Assembly: GCA_033764875.1 (NCBI GenBank)
Contig: JANRIO010000124.1
Location: forward strand, 78,403 to 142,402
DNA from: AWTP1-13 sp033764875
GTDB lineage: Bacteria > Pseudomonadota > Alphaproteobacteria > Rhizobiales > Hyphomicrobiaceae
DNA: 64,000 bases
Reading direction: 5' to 3'
The translations under genes and the position numbers were made by a program. Positions 32,959-41,403 of the stretch are shown here, piece by piece (position 1 is the first letter of the stretch; each line of letters starts with the position of its first letter). The notes under the pieces are model-generated. The model saw only the letters and a program-made list of their open reading frames with translations. It was not told the origin of the DNA and made no database searches.

Positions 32959-33792
32959 TCAGGCCGCGACCGGCCCGATTCTGTAGGGCGGCTTGTGCAG
33001 GCCGGCGGGAGAGTAGGTGAACACCTCGCACCCGGTCTCGGTCACGCCGACGGTGTGCTCGAACTGCGCCGACAGCTCCCTGTCCCGCGTCACGGCGGTC
33101 CAGCCGTCGGGCAGGATCTTCACGTGCGGCTTGCCGAGGTTGATCATCGGCTCGATGGTGAACAGCATGCCGGGCTCCAGCACCACGCCGTCTCCGGGCT
33201 CGCCATAGTGCAGGATGTTCGGCCGGTCGTGGAACAGGCGCCCGAGGCCGTGGCCGCAGAAATCGCGCACCACGCTGCAGCGCTCCTTCTCGGCGAAGAT
33301 CTGGATGGCGGCGCCGATGTGCCCCGTCGTGTTGCCGGGCTTTACCGCCGCGATGCCGCGCATCAGCGCCTCGTAGGTCACCTCGATCAGCCGCTCGGCC
33401 CGCCGCGAGATCCCCCCGACCGCGAACATGCGGCTCGTGTCGCCGTGCCAGCCGTCGACGATGAGGGTCACGTCGATGTTCACGATGTCCCCGTCTTTCA
33501 AGGCTTTCGGGCCTGGAATGCCGTGGCACACGACGTGGTTCACCGAGGTGCAGATCGACTTCGGGAAGCCGCGGTAGTTGAGCGGCGCCGGGATGGCGTT
33601 GTTCTCGATGGCGAACTGGGTGGCGATCTCGTCGAGGAGCTCGGTCGTCACCCCCGGCTTGATGTAGGGCGTGAGCAGGTCGAGCGCGGCGGCGGCGAGC
33701 TGGCCGGCCTTGCGCATGCCCTCGAAGCCGTCCTTGCCGTGAATGCGGATCTTGGTGTCGCGCGTCTGCCGGGTGATGTCGAGGTTCTGCAT
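32959..33792 (-). CDS. map: type I methionine aminopeptidase
   Basis: Map (277 aa) removes the initiator methionine from nascent proteins. All five metal ligands are visible: two Asp in VNIDVTLIVDGWHGDTSRMF, His in FCGHGLGRLFHDRP, Glu in LFTIEPMINLG, and Glu in AQFEHTVGVTETG. The substrate-side His is in VNHVVCHGIPG. The ATG at 33792 opens the conserved protein; an arginine-rich in-frame upstream extension is the shadow of non-coding GC-rich DNA. It precedes radC. Confidence 0.97.
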   Translation of the reverse strand: MQNLDITRQTRDTKIRIHGKDGFEGMRKAGQLAAAALDLLTPYIKPGVTTELLDEIATQFAIENNAIPAPLNYRGFPKSICTSVNHVVCHGIPGPKALKDGDIVNIDVTLIVDGWHGDTSRMFAVGGISRRAERLIEVTYEALMRGIAAVKPGNTTGHIGAAIQIFAEKERCSVVRDFCGHGLGRLFHDRPNILHYGEPGDGVVLEPGMLFTIEPMINLGKPHVKILPDGWTAVTRDRELSAQFEHTVGVTETGCEVFTYSPAGLHKPPYRIGPVAA

Positions 33793-34735
33793 CGGTGTCC
33801 TGGTATCTGGCAGCGCCGGCTGGCGCCGTTCCATCGTCGGCCCGAGTCTAGTGGAAATGCGTCGGAGTGCAACTTGGGCGATTGGGCGCCGGCGTCCGGG
33901 GCGCGCGGCGCGCGCGTGAGGACATGGGGCGTGCCCTGCCGTCGCCGGAGCCGTTGCCCCGCCCTGCCTCGTCCGCCCCGCGGCCCATCTCGCGGGCCCC
34001 CTTCCCCGCGGCCTTGCGGCGGTCGCGGTCACCGGGCCTCCGCGCTCCCTGGGCGCGCCGCGCGTCGCGCCCGCCGACCCGCTTTGCGCAGCCACGTGCC
34101 GGGTGCTCCCTCCCCCGTTGCCTGCGGCGTGCCGCGATCGTGCTGCGGCAGCCCCGGCCCGAAGGCCGCGGGTCGGGGTCGCGCCTCGGGGTAGCGCGCC
34201 TCTGCCGCTGCTCCTCTCCGCGCCTCGCCCGTGATCCTCCGACGGGCCCTCCCGTGACGCGAGGTGGGGTGCGGGCGTGAGGCGCTGCGCCTCGTGTCTG
34301 TCGCGCCTCGTGCGCGCGTGTCCGATCCCGCGCCGCGCGCGTCATCCGTCGCGACATCGACGCCGCGGTCGCGCGCATCGGATCCGGCGCGCTCGTTCGC
34401 GCGTCATGTCCCCGCGCAGCACGCGCGCGGTGTCGCGATCAGCCGTCGCTCGCGCGCCGTTCGTCGTCGGCAGCGCTCCGATTTCGCGAATCACTGCCGC
34501 GTGTTGGCGCGCTTTTCGGTCTCGAGATCGCCTCTCCGGCGCGTCGCGGTGCAGAAAATCGGGTTTAAAACTCGTAAAACAGGCGAAAACTGTTGAAGAC
34601 GTGCAACACTTTCGGATTGCAGAGCCAAAATCGCATTGGGGTTTCTACAATTACTATCAACAAACTGCGCGAAATTGCTCACTATCACGGTGTTCGAAAT
34701 GATTCGAACTTATCTAGAGAGAGAGGGACAAACCC
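33793..34735. other. long non-coding, CpG-dense region before the H1-like gene
   Basis: 943 nt without a credible protein. From about 33890 to 34520 the DNA is extremely GC-rich and dense in CGCG and GCGCGC runs. From about 34550 to 34735 it switches abruptly to AT-rich sequence with runs such as AAAATCGGGTTTAAAACTCG and two TTCGAA palindromes (34693-34698, 34703-34708). The AT-rich end is the likely promoter and leader of the H1-like gene. The GC-rich part has no assignable role. Confidence 0.5.
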
Positions 34736-34831
34736 ATGGCTAAAGCAGCTACGAAAGTGAAGGCGAAGGCGAAGGCGAAGAAGCCGGCAGCGAAGAAGCC
34801 CGCCGCCAAGAAGGCCGCGAAGCGCCGGTAA
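34736..34831 (+). CDS. histone H1-like Lys/Ala/Pro peptide
   Basis: A 31-residue, highly basic peptide: M-A-K-A-A-T, then repeats of KAKA and K-K-P-A-A, ending K-R-R. About 13 of 31 residues are Lys and two are Arg. The composition matches the C-terminal tails of bacterial histone-H1-like proteins and suggests nucleic-acid binding by charge alone, without a fold. GAGAGGG lies about 8 nt upstream of the ATG. A good intrinsic terminator follows at 34921-34960 and a long AT-rich leader precedes it, which supports an independent, probably well-expressed gene. It is too short for length-based gene finding. Confidence 0.75.
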   Translation: MAKAATKVKAKAKAKKPAAKKPAAKKAAKRR

Positions 34832-34920
34832 CGGAACAGGGGTAAAGGCTCGGCGCCAGCCCCGGTTGGGCACCAGGGCAGAGCAGCGAGCCGCCACCCA
34901 CTTCCGATCGCTTCCAATGA

Positions 34921-34960
34921 GAGAGCCGGAGCCGCGTGCGGTCTCCGGCTTTCTCTTTTT
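34921..34960 (+). terminator. intrinsic terminator of the H1-like gene
   Basis: GAGAGCCGGAG (34921-34931) pairs with CTCCGGCTTTC (34943-34953) with one G-T pair, followed by T-rich sequence ending in five T (34956-34960). It lies 90 nt after the H1-like stop. Confidence 0.8.
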
Positions 34961-35049
34961 GTGCCCTGCGTTTCGTAGGCCCCGATAAAATGCGAGTCCA
35001 TACAAGTCGAGACGGCGGAATTCTGCCGCATCAGGCGTGCCGCGTCGCC

Positions 35050-35436
35050 CTATTCCGGGAAATGGCAGACGGCCTCGATGTTGTGCCCGTCCGGGTCGAG
35101 CACGAAGGCACCGTAGTAGTTCTTGTGATAGTGCGGCCGCAGCCCAGGCGCGCCATTGTCGGTGCCGCCGGCGGCCAGCGCCTCCCTGTGGAAGGCATCG
35201 ACCGCCGCCCGCGTCTTGGCGGTGAAGGCGAAATGCACGCGCCCTTGCACGGGCATGCCGCTGCCGATCCAGAACTCGGGCTTGCCCTTGGCCCCGAAGC
35301 CCGCGTGGTTCTCCCCGCCCGTCTCCTGCGACGACACCTCCATCTCGAGGTCGTAGCCGAGCGGCTTCAGCACGCGCAGATAGAACCCTTTCGACCTCGT
35401 GTAGTCCGAGACCGGGATGCCGACGTGGTCGAGCAC
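35050..35436 (-). CDS. VOC-family (glyoxalase/dioxygenase fold) protein
   Basis: A 128-residue single-unit vicinal-oxygen-chelate protein. It begins MLDHVGIPVSDYTRSKGFYL with the first metal-ligand His. The middle HFAFTAKTRAAVDAFHREAL and the C-terminal YYGAFVLDPDGHNIEAVCHF, with the last ligand Glu, complete the family pattern. Substrates of such single-domain members range from methylglyoxal to antibiotics, and none is indicated here. It lies downstream of sdhB on the same strand, 159 nt away. Confidence 0.9.
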   Translation of the reverse strand: MLDHVGIPVSDYTRSKGFYLRVLKPLGYDLEMEVSSQETGGENHAGFGAKGKPEFWIGSGMPVQGRVHFAFTAKTRAAVDAFHREALAAGGTDNGAPGLRPHYHKNYYGAFVLDPDGHNIEAVCHFPE

Positions 35437-35595
35437 GTGTCCCTCCTGATCGACGCTGCAGCGGTTGCCGAGGCAAGCTTGGCGCGGGCCTGGCCGGTGG
35501 GCAAGGGCAAATCGGCGCCCCGAACACGGCCGGGCGCCTGCCGCGCCGGGCCGCCCGCGCGCCTTTGGCCGCGATTGCGCTGCGGGGAACGCGCC

Positions 35596-36375
35596 TCAGA
35601 CGCGCCGCTCGACCATCTTCCGCTTGAGCTCGGCAATGGCCTTGGCGGGGTTCAGCCCCTTCGGGCACGTCTTGGTGCAATTGAGGATGGTGTGGCAGCG
35701 GTAGATCCGGAACGGATCCTCCAGGTTGTCGAGCCGCTCGCCGGCCGCCTCGTCGCGGCTGTCGATGACCCAGCGCTGCGCCTGCAGCAGCGCCGCGGGG
35801 CCGAGGTAGCGGTCCTGGTTCCACCAGTAGCTCGGGCACGAGGTCGAGCAGCAGGCGCACAGGATGCACTCGTAGAGCCCGTCGAGCTTCTCGCGGTCCT
35901 CGCGGCTCTGCCGCCACTCCTTGGGCGGGGTCGGCGACGTGGTCTTGAGCCACGGCTCGATCGACTGCAGCTGCGCATAGAAGTGCTTCATGTCCGGCAC
36001 CAGGTCCTTCACCACCTGCATGTGCGGCAGGGGGTAGATCTTGACCGCGCCGGAGACGTCGTCGATGGCCTTGAGGCAGGCCAGCGTGTTCTTGCCGTCG
36101 ATGTTCATCGAGCACGAGCCGCAGATGCCTTCGCGGCAGGAGCGGCGGAAGGTGAGCGTCGGGTCGATCTCGTTCTTGATCTTGATCAGCGCGTCGAGCA
36201 CCATCGGCCCGCAGGCCTTGCGCTCCACCCAGTAGGTGTCGATGCGCGGGTTCTGCCCGTCGTCGGGGTTCCAGCGGTAGATGCGGAACTCCTTCCAGCC
36301 CTTTTTCGCGGCCGGCTTGTTCCACGTCTTGCCGGTGCCGATCCTGGAGTTCTGAGGCAGGGAGAGCTGGACCAT
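35596..36375 (-). CDS. sdhB: succinate dehydrogenase iron-sulfur subunit
   Basis: SdhB (259 aa) carries electrons from the flavoprotein to ubiquinone in respiratory complex II. The [2Fe-2S] cysteines are in FRRSCREGICGSCSMNIDGK and the following NTLAC (about residues 80-102). The [4Fe-4S] cluster is in CILCACCSTSCPSYWWNQDR and the [3Fe-4S] in YRCHTILNCTKTCPKGLNP. Length and motifs are complete. sdhC, sdhD and sdhA, which normally precede it, are absent: the next gene upstream on this strand is an AraC fragment, 151 nt away. It must therefore be transcribed on its own here. Confidence 0.97.
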   Translation of the reverse strand: MVQLSLPQNSRIGTGKTWNKPAAKKGWKEFRIYRWNPDDGQNPRIDTYWVERKACGPMVLDALIKIKNEIDPTLTFRRSCREGICGSCSMNIDGKNTLACLKAIDDVSGAVKIYPLPHMQVVKDLVPDMKHFYAQLQSIEPWLKTTSPTPPKEWRQSREDREKLDGLYECILCACCSTSCPSYWWNQDRYLGPAALLQAQRWVIDSRDEAAGERLDNLEDPFRIYRCHTILNCTKTCPKGLNPAKAIAELKRKMVERRV

Positions 36376-36525
36376 AGCGGTCGGTATCCTTGGGACTGTT
36401 CTAGTCAGCGCGGGCCTTAATCCCGCAACCGCGCGTCCTAGTCAACGGCGACCCGTCGCCACCCGCCATTGGGCTGGTATGCCAAGGACGGGTGATCCAA
36501 ACCGATCGGCCCGTCGCGCCCAGGC

Positions 36526-36828
36526 TCAGCCGCTGCGCCGGCGCTTGCCCAGCCGCCCCGGCGTATGGCCGAGCTGGCGGACGAAGGCGCGGCCCATGTG
36601 GCTCTGATCGGCAAAGCCGGCCTGGATGGCCGCCGCCGCCGTCCCCCGCGCCAGCAGCCGGCGGGCGAGCTTGACCCGGCATTGCAGCAGATCCGCGTAG
36701 GGTGTTGTGCCGACGCTCCTGGCAAAGGCGCGGATGAGCTGCGTGCGGCCGAGGCCCGCCAGGTCTGCCAGCTCGGCCAGCGACAGCGGGCGCGCCGGGG
36801 CGCCGGCGGACATCGGCACCTCCCGCAT
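36526..36828 (-). pseudogene. AraC-family DNA-binding domain, truncated or stand-alone
   Basis: A 100-residue protein consisting only of an AraC-type double helix-turn-helix: LSLAELADLAGLGRTQLIRA, then FARSVGTTPYADLLQCRVKL, and AIQAGFADQSHMGRAFVRQL, then GHTPGRLGK. AraC regulators normally carry an N-terminal sensory domain of about 150-200 residues. Here the space upstream is taken by a methyltransferase stop at 36905, and reading in frame into the gap gives no sensor sequence. It may be a remnant or a rare stand-alone domain. ATG at 36828 or 36813 could start it. Confidence 0.6.
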
Positions 36829-36904
36829 GCAGGCAGTTGGCCTGTGTACGGGACGCCGGCATGCACGAAATTGCGGTCGGGCGTGCCATGGCCGCCCGGT
36901 GCTG

Positions 36905-37519
36905 TCACCGCCGTTTCATGGCCAGCCGGGTCCAGGTCACGCCCGTGTGCCGGTAGCCGGTGCCCTGCAGCGACTGGCCTTCGGCGACGCGGATCGGCGC
37001 AAGGCCGTGCGCCGCGCCGAGCGCGATCGTCTCCTCGGCCGACACCTCGAACATGCGCCGGCCCGCAGGGACCGGGCCGTGCCGTAGGGAGAGGATCAGT
37101 AGGCCGCCCGTCTTCAGCAGCGGCGCGATGTTGGCGATCGCGCGCGCCCGCTCCGCGGTGTCGAGGTGCATCAGCACGGCGGTCATCATCACCACGTCGA
37201 AGGTCTCCCCGCGTGCTCTCACCAGGGCGACTTCGGGCAGCCCGTCGTCGAGCCATTCGATGCGCGGCGAGGCATGCAGGGCAGCCGCGGCCGTGCGCAG
37301 AGCGTCCGTCGGCTCCACGGCAAGCACCCTGTGGCCCAGCGCGGCAAAGCCGGCCGCGTCCCGCCCCGTTCCGGCGCCGATGTCGAGGATCAGCGCCGGC
37401 GCCGGCGGGACGAGGTCGAGCATTCCCCCGTGCAGCGCCGCAAAGTCGATGGCCTCGTAGCGGTCGACCAGCTCCGGCGCCTCGTCCGCGTAGCCCTGCG
37501 TGCCCGGCGCAGTGCTCAT
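36905..37519 (-). CDS. class I SAM-dependent methyltransferase
   Basis: A 204-residue methyltransferase. Motif I is ALILDIGAGTGRDAAGFAAL (about residues 43-57), then HRVLAVEPTDALRTAAAALH, a loop VVMMTAVLMHLDTAERARAI and LLKTGGLLILSLRHGPVPAG. The YEAIDFAALHGGMLDLVPPA lead-in is typical of small Methyltransf_25 proteins. The substrate is unknown. The ATG at 37519 overlaps the stop of the HAD nucleotidase by 4 nt (ATGA), so it is co-translated as part of the argB-HAD-methyltransferase run. Confidence 0.88.
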   Translation of the reverse strand: MSTAPGTQGYADEAPELVDRYEAIDFAALHGGMLDLVPPAPALILDIGAGTGRDAAGFAALGHRVLAVEPTDALRTAAAALHASPRIEWLDDGLPEVALVRARGETFDVVMMTAVLMHLDTAERARAIANIAPLLKTGGLLILSLRHGPVPAGRRMFEVSAEETIALGAAHGLAPIRVAEGQSLQGTGYRHTGVTWTRLAMKRR

Positions 37520-38244
37520 GGGCCGCTCCGGTCGGGACTGAGGCGCTGCAGGAACCCGCACAGGTCGTCCGTCATGTGGTGCACGTGCTCCGGCGGCGTC
37601 TGCCAGGCGCGGATGGCGTGCTGCACGGGATGGTCGTAGGTGGCGGCCGAGTGCACCAGCACCGTGGTCATGCCGAGCGCGTGCGGGGCCTCGAGGTTGT
37701 GCGGCATGTCCTCGAACATGGCGGCAGTTCTCGCCTCCACCGCGTGCGCCTTCAGGAAGGCATCGTAGGCCGACGCCGTGGGCTTCGGCACGTAGTCGGC
37801 CGCGGCGATGTCGAAGATGCCCTCGAACAGGTCGAGGATGCCGAGCTTGCCGGCCACGTTCTCGGCGTGGCGCACCGAGCCGTTGGTGAAGATCAGCTTG
37901 CGCCCAGGCAGCGCGGCGATGGCCTCGCGCAGCTCGGGATGCTCCGCGACGGGCGACAGGTCGATGTCGTGCACGTAGTCGAGGAACGCCTTCGGGTCCA
38001 TCCGATGCACCAGCATCATGCCGGAGAGTGTGGTGCCGAACTGCCGGTAGTAGCTCTTCTGCAGGTGCCGCGCGTACTCGAGCGGCACGCCGAGGTAGCG
38101 CTGGATGAACTCCCCCATGCGCTGGTCGACCTGGGCGAACAGGTTGCACTCCGCCGGATACAGCGTGTTGTCGAGGTCGAAGATCCAGATGCGCGTCGCC
38201 TCGAAGCCGCGCTTGGTCGTTCCGGATGCAGGGCCGTCGGCCAT
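37516..38244 (-). CDS. HAD-superfamily pyrimidine 5'-nucleotidase
   Basis: A 242-residue HAD phosphatase of the Sdt1/pyrimidine 5'-nucleotidase group. Motif I with the nucleophile and acid Asp pair is RIWIFDLDNTLYPAECNLFA (about residues 18-37). Motif II is LIFTNGSVRHAENV, motif III includes YVPKPTASAYDAFL and motif IV is AAMFEDMPHNLEAPHALGMT. It is expected to dephosphorylate pyrimidine nucleotides or related phosphates. It starts 14 nt after argB on the same strand, a linkage I recall from other rhizobial genomes, and overlaps the following methyltransferase. Confidence 0.92.
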   Translation of the reverse strand: MADGPASGTTKRGFEATRIWIFDLDNTLYPAECNLFAQVDQRMGEFIQRYLGVPLEYARHLQKSYYRQFGTTLSGMMLVHRMDPKAFLDYVHDIDLSPVAEHPELREAIAALPGRKLIFTNGSVRHAENVAGKLGILDLFEGIFDIAAADYVPKPTASAYDAFLKAHAVEARTAAMFEDMPHNLEAPHALGMTTVLVHSAATYDHPVQHAIRAWQTPPEHVHHMTDDLCGFLQRLSPDRSGP

Positions 38245-38258
38245 CGCTGCTGCCTGCC

Positions 38259-39209
38259 TCAGCCCGGTTTGCGCGATTTGCGCTCGATCAGCGTGCCCAC
38301 GCCGTGCTCGGTGAACAGCTCCAGCAGCACGCAGTGCGGCACGCGCCCGTCGATGATGACGACGCCCTCGACGCCGGCCTCCACCACCTCGATGCAGCCC
38401 TCCACCTTGGGGATCATGCCGCCCGAGATGGTGCCGTCCTTGATCATGGCGCGCGCCGCATCGATGGTCAGGTGCGTGATCAGCTTCTTGCCCTGGTCGA
38501 GCACGCCGGCGACGTCGGTCAGGAGCAGGAGGCGCTTGGCCTTCATCCGCGCCGCGAGCGCGCTGGCGAAGGTGTCGGCGTTGATGTTCAGCGTCTCGCC
38601 CTCCCGGCTGATGGCGACCGGGGCGATGACGGGGATGTGCTCGGACTTCGAGATCAGGTCGACGATGTGCGGGTTCACCTCGATGGGGTCGCCGACGTAG
38701 CCGATGTCGACGGCTTTCATGAGGTTCGATTCCGGGTCCTGCATCTGCGTGATTCGGCGCGCGAACATTAGGTTCGCGTCTTTGCCCGACAGGCCCACCG
38801 CCTTGCCGCCCTGCTGGTTGATGGCGGTGACGAGGCCCTTGTTGATCAGGCCCGAGAGGACCATCTCGGCCACCTCCACCGTCGGCTTGTCCGTGACCCT
38901 CAGGCCTTGCACGAACTCGCTCTTGATCTCCAGCCTCTTCAGCATGCTGCCGATCTGCGGCCCGCCGCCGTGCACGACCACGGGGTTCACGCCCGCCAGC
39001 TTCAGCATCACGATGTCCTGCGCGAAGGCGGCCGCCAGTGCCGGGTCCCCCATCGCATGCCCGCCGTACTTCACGATGATGGTCTCGTTGTCGTAGCGCA
39101 GCATGTGCGGCAGCGCCTCGGCGAGGATGCGCGCCTGCAGGACCGGCGAGAGCGAGGCGAGCCCTTCGGGTGCGGCGGTCTCGCTACCTGGGGCTTTGTC
39201 GTGGGCCAT
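38259..39209 (-). CDS. argB: acetylglutamate kinase
   Basis: ArgB (316 aa) phosphorylates N-acetylglutamate, the second and often feedback-controlled step of arginine synthesis. Diagnostic segments are IIVKYGGHAMGDPALAAAFA (phosphate-binding Lys and Gly-Gly), VNPVVVHGGGPQIGSMLKRL, SGKDANLMFARRIT, and LNINADTFASALAARMKAKR. The N-terminal helix before the core, residues 1-40, is of the arginine-sensitive hexameric type, which is an inference from length. It heads an argB-HAD-methyltransferase run. The engB gene often found upstream in relatives is missing. Confidence 0.97.
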   Translation of the reverse strand: MAHDKAPGSETAAPEGLASLSPVLQARILAEALPHMLRYDNETIIVKYGGHAMGDPALAAAFAQDIVMLKLAGVNPVVVHGGGPQIGSMLKRLEIKSEFVQGLRVTDKPTVEVAEMVLSGLINKGLVTAINQQGGKAVGLSGKDANLMFARRITQMQDPESNLMKAVDIGYVGDPIEVNPHIVDLISKSEHIPVIAPVAISREGETLNINADTFASALAARMKAKRLLLLTDVAGVLDQGKKLITHLTIDAARAMIKDGTISGGMIPKVEGCIEVVEAGVEGVVIIDGRVPHCVLLELFTEHGVGTLIERKSRKPG

Positions 39210-39516
39210 GGCGTGTCTGTCCGCAGCGGGCGAGGCACCGGCGCGGGCCGGGCTCGAGGTGGATGTGCAAATCGGCCGTTCTTATAGGGCCCCGGTCCGC
39301 CCCTGCCAACGCTGCCCGCGCCAAGGGGGCTGTCCCATGAGGCGGGGGGCGTGCCATCAGGCCGCCGTCACTTGCTGGCATCAGGTTGCACGCACCCGCC
39401 TCGACGCGAGTGTAAATGCGTCGCGCATCGGGTAGACTCCTGCCGAAGGCCGATTTGCCGGCGGCGGCGAGCTTGCTTGGCGCAACTCGCCCGAAGCGCC
39501 CTCCACGGAGCCCGCG
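39210..39516. other. non-coding gap between divergent argB and the Clp-N gene
   Basis: A 307-nt divergent promoter region. I see no coding frame, terminator or clear operator. A short AT-rich patch (TGTAAATGCG around 39411-39420) may belong to a promoter. Confidence 0.4.
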
Positions 39517-41307
39517 ATGCCGCAAGCCCTTGCGGAGGAACTGAGATCTATCCCGATGTCCTCGAATCTGGGCGACAGCCTGGAGCGGGCGCATCGCTTT
39601 GCGCGCGAGCAGGCGCATCGCCTCGTCATGCTGGAGCATCTGCTCCTGGCCCTGACCGAGGACCCCGAGGCGTCCATCATACTCCAGGCCGCCAACGTTG
39701 ATCTCGCGCGGCTTTCGACCGACGTGTCGGCCTACCTCGGGCAATTGCTTGAGGACATGCGCAGCGACGGTACGTCCGAGCCGCGGCCCGATCCGGAGCT
39801 CCTGCGCGTGCTGCAGGCCGCTGCCTCGGCCGCCCACCAGTCCAAGCGCCGTCAGATCGACGGCTCCATCGTGCTGGCGGCCATGGTCGGCGACGGCAAG
39901 AGTGCCGCGGCCGGTCTTCTCAAGTCCCACGGCATGACCTTCGAGCAGGCCATCCGCGCCCTGCAGCTCGCCAACACCAAGGCGCGGCTGAAGCCGATTG
40001 CCAAGCCCGCCAAGCCGGCGCCCGTGCCTGCCGCCGCCGCCCCCGAGCCGCCGCCGCCGCGTCCTGCCCAGCAGCCCGCGCGTCCCGAGCCTGAGCCCGT
40101 CTGGCACGAGCCGGCGCCGCCGCGCGAGCCTGCCGCCGCCGCCCCGGTCAGCGAGCCGCCGCCCGAGCCCCAGCCTCGCCGCGGGGGCCCTCAAGTGCAG
40201 AGCGCCGATGACATCCTGGCCGCCGCCCGCGCCCGCATCCAGCGCCGGGCCGCCCAGCTGTCCCAGCCGGCGCCCGCCGGCGGCGGCCTCGATGCCCTGC
40301 AGGATCTCCACGCCCTTCCGTCGCAGGAGGGGATGTCGGATGCCATGCGTGAGCTCCTGGCGGCGCAGCCTGCGGAGCCGGCGCTGAACGGGGCCTTCGA
40401 GCATCCGCCCGGCGGGCCTCCGGCAGAGCCGCCGCGGCCGCGCCTGGTGCCGCCCCCGGAGCCTCGCGCCGGTGGGCCGCTTCCCCCGCCGCACGCGGCC
40501 GAGCCGGTCTATGCCCCGCCGCCGCCCCAGCGTCCGCCCATGGCGCCCCCCCAGGCTTCGCCGCCCGCGCCCCAGCCCATGCCTCCGCCGCGGGCGGGCG
40601 GGCCGCCGCCGCGTCCGCGGTCCATGGCGCCGCAGGCTCCCATGCCGGCGGCGCCGATGCCGCCTGGCCCTCCCGTGGCCATGGACCCCGCGCGCATGCG
40701 CCGCGCCGGCACCCCGCTCTCGCCGTTTCCTCCGCAGCCGGCCGGGCGCAAGTCCTCCGGGCCGGCGGAGCGCAACCCGGTGGTGGAGAGCGTGCCGCGC
40801 CGCATGCGCATCGGCGTGACCACGCTGGCCGAGGTCAAGATCTCGCGCGAGCGCATCGACGGCCTCGTGCAGTTGTTGGCCGGCCGCGGCGGCGCGGACG
40901 TCAACGAGCCGGTGCTCACCCGCGCCTTGACCGTGCGCCTGCGCAGCCCCTCGGGCGAGTTGTTCGTCGAGCCGCAATCCTCCGAGACGCAATGGGTCGA
41001 GCACGCCCCCAACACGGTCGATGCCGAGCCGCTCGTCTGGTCCTGGCACGTGACGCCGCGCTCCAGCGGCAAGGAGAGCCTCGTCCTGCTGGTCTCCATG
41101 CGCTCCATCGGTCCCGGCGGCGCCAGCGAGGAGACGGGCCTGCCCGATCGTGTCATCGAGATCCGCGTGCGCGGGCGCGCCTTCCGCCGCTTCCTGCGGG
41201 GGCTGCTCTGGTTTGCGGTGATGGGGCTCGTGTTCTTGCTCGGCCGCGTCGGCGGCGAGATCGGAACGCTATTGGTGAAGGCGGTCCGCGAGGTGCTGCG
41301 CTTCTGA
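39517..41307 (+). CDS. Clp-N domain, proline-rich, C-terminally anchored membrane protein
   Basis: A 596-residue protein of unusual build. Residues about 20-150 (SLERAHRFAREQAHRLVMLE, HLLLALTEDPEASIILQAAN and RRQIDGSIVLAAMVGDGKSA) form a Clp-N double repeat like the adaptor-binding domain of ClpA/ClpC. Residues about 160-430 are extremely Pro/Ala-rich and disordered. Residues about 430-555 form a predicted beta-rich domain (RRMRIGVTTLAEVKISRERI, VRLRSPSGELFVEPQSSETQ, LVWSWHVTPRSSGKESLVLL). A single transmembrane helix (LLWFAVMGLVFLLGRVGGEI) sits near the C-terminus. No ATPase domain is present. The ATG at 39517 has GGAG about 8 nt upstream. A membrane-tethered sensor or protease adaptor is conceivable, but no function is known. 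Confidence 0.8.
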   Translation: MPQALAEELRSIPMSSNLGDSLERAHRFAREQAHRLVMLEHLLLALTEDPEASIILQAANVDLARLSTDVSAYLGQLLEDMRSDGTSEPRPDPELLRVLQAAASAAHQSKRRQIDGSIVLAAMVGDGKSAAAGLLKSHGMTFEQAIRALQLANTKARLKPIAKPAKPAPVPAAAAPEPPPPRPAQQPARPEPEPVWHEPAPPREPAAAAPVSEPPPEPQPRRGGPQVQSADDILAAARARIQRRAAQLSQPAPAGGGLDALQDLHALPSQEGMSDAMRELLAAQPAEPALNGAFEHPPGGPPAEPPRPRLVPPPEPRAGGPLPPPHAAEPVYAPPPPQRPPMAPPQASPPAPQPMPPPRAGGPPPRPRSMAPQAPMPAAPMPPGPPVAMDPARMRRAGTPLSPFPPQPAGRKSSGPAERNPVVESVPRRMRIGVTTLAEVKISRERIDGLVQLLAGRGGADVNEPVLTRALTVRLRSPSGELFVEPQSSETQWVEHAPNTVDAEPLVWSWHVTPRSSGKESLVLLVSMRSIGPGGASEETGLPDRVIEIRVRGRAFRRFLRGLLWFAVMGLVFLLGRVGGEIGTLLVKAVREVLRF

Positions 41308-41403
41308 GCCGCCCCGGGCGGTCGACGCCGAGCCTGGGTGGCATCGGCCGCGTGCCCGTTGCTCCCGGCGACGCGCGCGGCTTCGAAAAGCCTGGCTGAG
41401 CGC

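Noticed and set aside
33848..34378. A 176-codon arginine-rich minus-strand frame in the CpG-dense region
   Set aside because: The basic composition follows from the CGCG runs. There is no ribosome site, domain or codon pattern to support it.
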